Shown in pieces: positions 6,306 through 7,354 of a DNA stretch of 7,354 bases. The number at the start of each line of letters is the position of its first letter. Within the stretch, counting starts at the first letter, position 1. Both the position numbers and the translations under genes were made by a program. The DNA lies in contig CALAVD010000126.1 of assembly GCA_937892085.1 (NCBI GenBank), forward strand, positions 1 to 7,354, read 5' to 3'. The notes beneath the pieces were generated by a model, which saw nothing but the letters and a program-made list of their open reading frames with translations, searched no databases and was not told where the DNA came from. Source of the stretch: an uncultured Prevotellaceae bacterium. Its GTDB lineage: Bacteria; Bacteroidota; Bacteroidia; Bacteroidales; Muribaculaceae.

Positions 6306-7313
6306 TTACTTAATAGATTTGTCATAATAGTGAGTGTGCAACAAGTGGTGCGACTTCTCGCTCAGAGGCTCGCCAAGGAATTCCTTATAAAGCTTCTGAA
6401 TGTCGGGGTTCTCATGGCTCTTGCGGAGGGGCTTGCCATCGTCCTCGGCATAGAGAGCATCGCAACGCTGCTGGATAACATCGAAGTTGCCATGGTGGTA
6501 AGGCTGACCAGCACCGCCGATGCAACCGCCAGGACATGCCATAACCTCAACAACATGATAGTCAAGCTCGCCAGCGCGCAGCTTGTCCATGACGATGCGT
6601 GCGTTGCTCAGTGTGTGAGCTACGCAAATCTTGAGCTCGAAGCCGTTGAGGTCGATTTTCGCCTCACGTATTCCCTCAAAGCCACGCACTTGGTCAAAGC
6701 TGATGCGAGGCAGAGTCTTGCCTGTGTAAACCTCATAAACGGTGCGCAACGCTGCTTCCATCACGCCACCAGTAACGCCGAAGATTGCGGCGGCACCTGT
6801 CGATTCACCAAGAGGGCTATCGAAGTCGCTGTCGGGCAGCTGAGCGAAGTTGATGTTAGCACGCTTGATGAGTCGAGCCAACTCACGGGTCGAGATGCTG
6901 TAATCAACATCGGGATTACCGTCAACCTTGAACTCTTCGCGTCCACACTCATATTTCTTTGCCAGGCAAGGCATGATAGATACCACAACGAGTTTCTCGC
7001 GTGGAATGCCCATCTTCTCGGCCCAGTAGGTCTTGGCGATAGCACCGAACATCTGAGCTGGCGACTTGGCGCTCGAAGGATAGTCGAGCAAGTCGGGATA
7101 GTTGTGCTCGAAGAAGTTTACCCATGCGGGGCAGCACGAAGTCATGATTGGCAACTTCACGCTCTTGTCGCCAGCAAGGAATTTCTTGAGGCGGTCAAGA
7201 ATCTCGGCTCCCTCTTCCATGATGGTAAGGTCGGCTCCAAAGTCAGTGTCAAACACATAGTCGAAGCCGAGGTCACGCAAAGCGGTGGCAAGTTTGCCGG
7301 TAACGCCACCAGG
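6306..7313 (-). CDS. hydA: [FeFe] hydrogenase HydA, H-cluster domain (5' partial at contig end)
   Basis: This is the C-terminal ~335 residues of a second HydA, the catalytic H2-forming or H2-oxidising subunit. All three H-cluster motifs are intact: TSCCPAW at 7122-7142, MPCLAKKYE at 6948-6974, and EVMACPGGCIGGAGQP at 6501-6548. The small-subunit-like tail YKEFLGEPLS and the ending DKSIK are also present. The frame has no real start here. A TTG at 7280 sits mid-domain, and the coding sequence continues to 7313 as PGGVTGKLATA, matching VVTGKMVTA in the composite HydA. Beyond 7313 the frame runs into adapter sequence. The N-terminal iron-sulfur modules are therefore unknown. By hand alignment 40 of 53 residues up to TSCCPAW are identical to the composite HydA, and the gapless similarity continues after it, so the two are close paralogues. 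It is the most upstream gene seen of the - strand cluster. Confidence 0.93.
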   Translation of the reverse strand, partial: PGGVTGKLATALRDLGFDYVFDTDFGADLTIMEEGAEILDRLKKFLAGDKSVKLPIMTSCCPAWVNFFEHNYPDLLDYPSSAKSPAQMFGAIAKTYWAEKMGIPREKLVVVSIMPCLAKKYECGREEFKVDGNPDVDYSISTRELARLIKRANINFAQLPDSDFDSPLGESTGAAAIFGVTGGVMEAALRTVYEVYTGKTLPRISFDQVRGFEGIREAKIDLNGFELKICVAHTLSNARIVMDKLRAGELDYHVVEVMACPGGCIGGAGQPYHHGNFDVIQQRCDALYAEDDGKPLRKSHENPDIQKLYKEFLGEPLSEKSHHLLHTHYYDKSIK

Positions 7314-7354
7314 AGATCGGAAGAGCGTCGTGTAGGGAAAGAGGGTAGATATCG
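7314..7354. other. Illumina TruSeq adapter read-through (not genomic)
   Basis: The last 41 bases begin AGATCGGAAGAGCGTCGTGT and follow the standard Illumina TruSeq adapter (the one seen at the 3' end of read 2) for 41 bases. From memory of that adapter only two differ, at 7344 (G for T) and 7351 (A for C). The hydA protein similarity stops making sense at the same point. This is leftover library adapter at a contig end and should be trimmed. Confidence 0.95.

Noticed and set aside
6306..7280. A short HydA starting at TTG 7280
   Set aside because: The TTG lies inside the H-cluster domain, and the 11 codons upstream of it match the other HydA, so the gene runs off the real end of the contig.
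3908..7313. One of the two HydA proteins being a sensory (HydS-type) hydrogenase
   Set aside because: Both keep the proton-relay cysteine in TSCCPAW, and no PAS or signalling output domain is seen.
7314..7354. Continuation of the hydA reading frame to the window edge
   Set aside because: The frame stays open but the bases are Illumina adapter, so the residues are meaningless.
1..7354. CRISPR array, tRNA, rRNA, insertion sequence or attachment site
   Set aside because: I saw no spaced direct repeats, tRNA-like cloverleaf, rRNA sequence, transposase or terminal inverted repeats on either strand.

Overview
The window looks like a piece of a Bacteroidota chromosome, most likely an anaerobic gut-type Bacteroidales (Prevotella/Muribaculaceae-like). 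The main support is the long secreted protein: its short Sec signal peptide and its C-terminal tail (Tyr-Tyr-Asn, then Pro-Ala-Gly-Ile-Tyr, then Asn-Gly-Lys-Lys-Val) are typical of that group. [FeFe]-hydrogenase genes are also common in these fermenters. The last 41 bases are not genomic. They match an Illumina TruSeq adapter at 39 of 41 positions, so this is the end of a short-read (probably metagenomic) contig and real sequence stops at about 7313.

Layout. On the + strand are the last part of hydG (open at the left edge) and a complete hydF, both [FeFe]-hydrogenase maturases. A hairpin at 1884-1913 that can work in both directions closes them off. Everything after that is on the - strand. 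Read in the direction of transcription, from the right edge leftwards, it is: the H-cluster part of a first HydA (5' end missing), a NuoE/HydC-like [2Fe-2S] subunit, a 603-residue composite HydA, a terminator-like hairpin, and a 612-residue secreted protein with two internal repeats. The secreted protein converges on hydF.

How the genes fit together. HydG makes the CO/CN-bearing iron synthon. HydF is the GTPase scaffold that carries the 2Fe subcluster precursor and passes it to apo-HydA. The two HydA proteins are the likely clients, and the HydC-like subunit is a partner that carries electrons. HydE, a NuoF-type HydB (NADH/FMN subunit) and the N-terminal part of the first HydA are not in the window. 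They may lie just beyond the edges.

The most interesting item is the composite HydA. Its first ~220 residues look like an NADH-oxidising HydB subunit with the FMN/NADH-binding core removed: a thioredoxin-like [2Fe-2S] domain, a short remnant linker and the HydB-type tail with two [4Fe-4S] clusters. These are joined directly to a complete H-cluster domain. It sits beside a second, closely related HydA, with the HydC-like gene between them. This suggests a flavin-free, rewired hydrogenase, either as a second catalytic subunit or as an independent enzyme. I cannot tell from sequence alone whether this architecture has been described.
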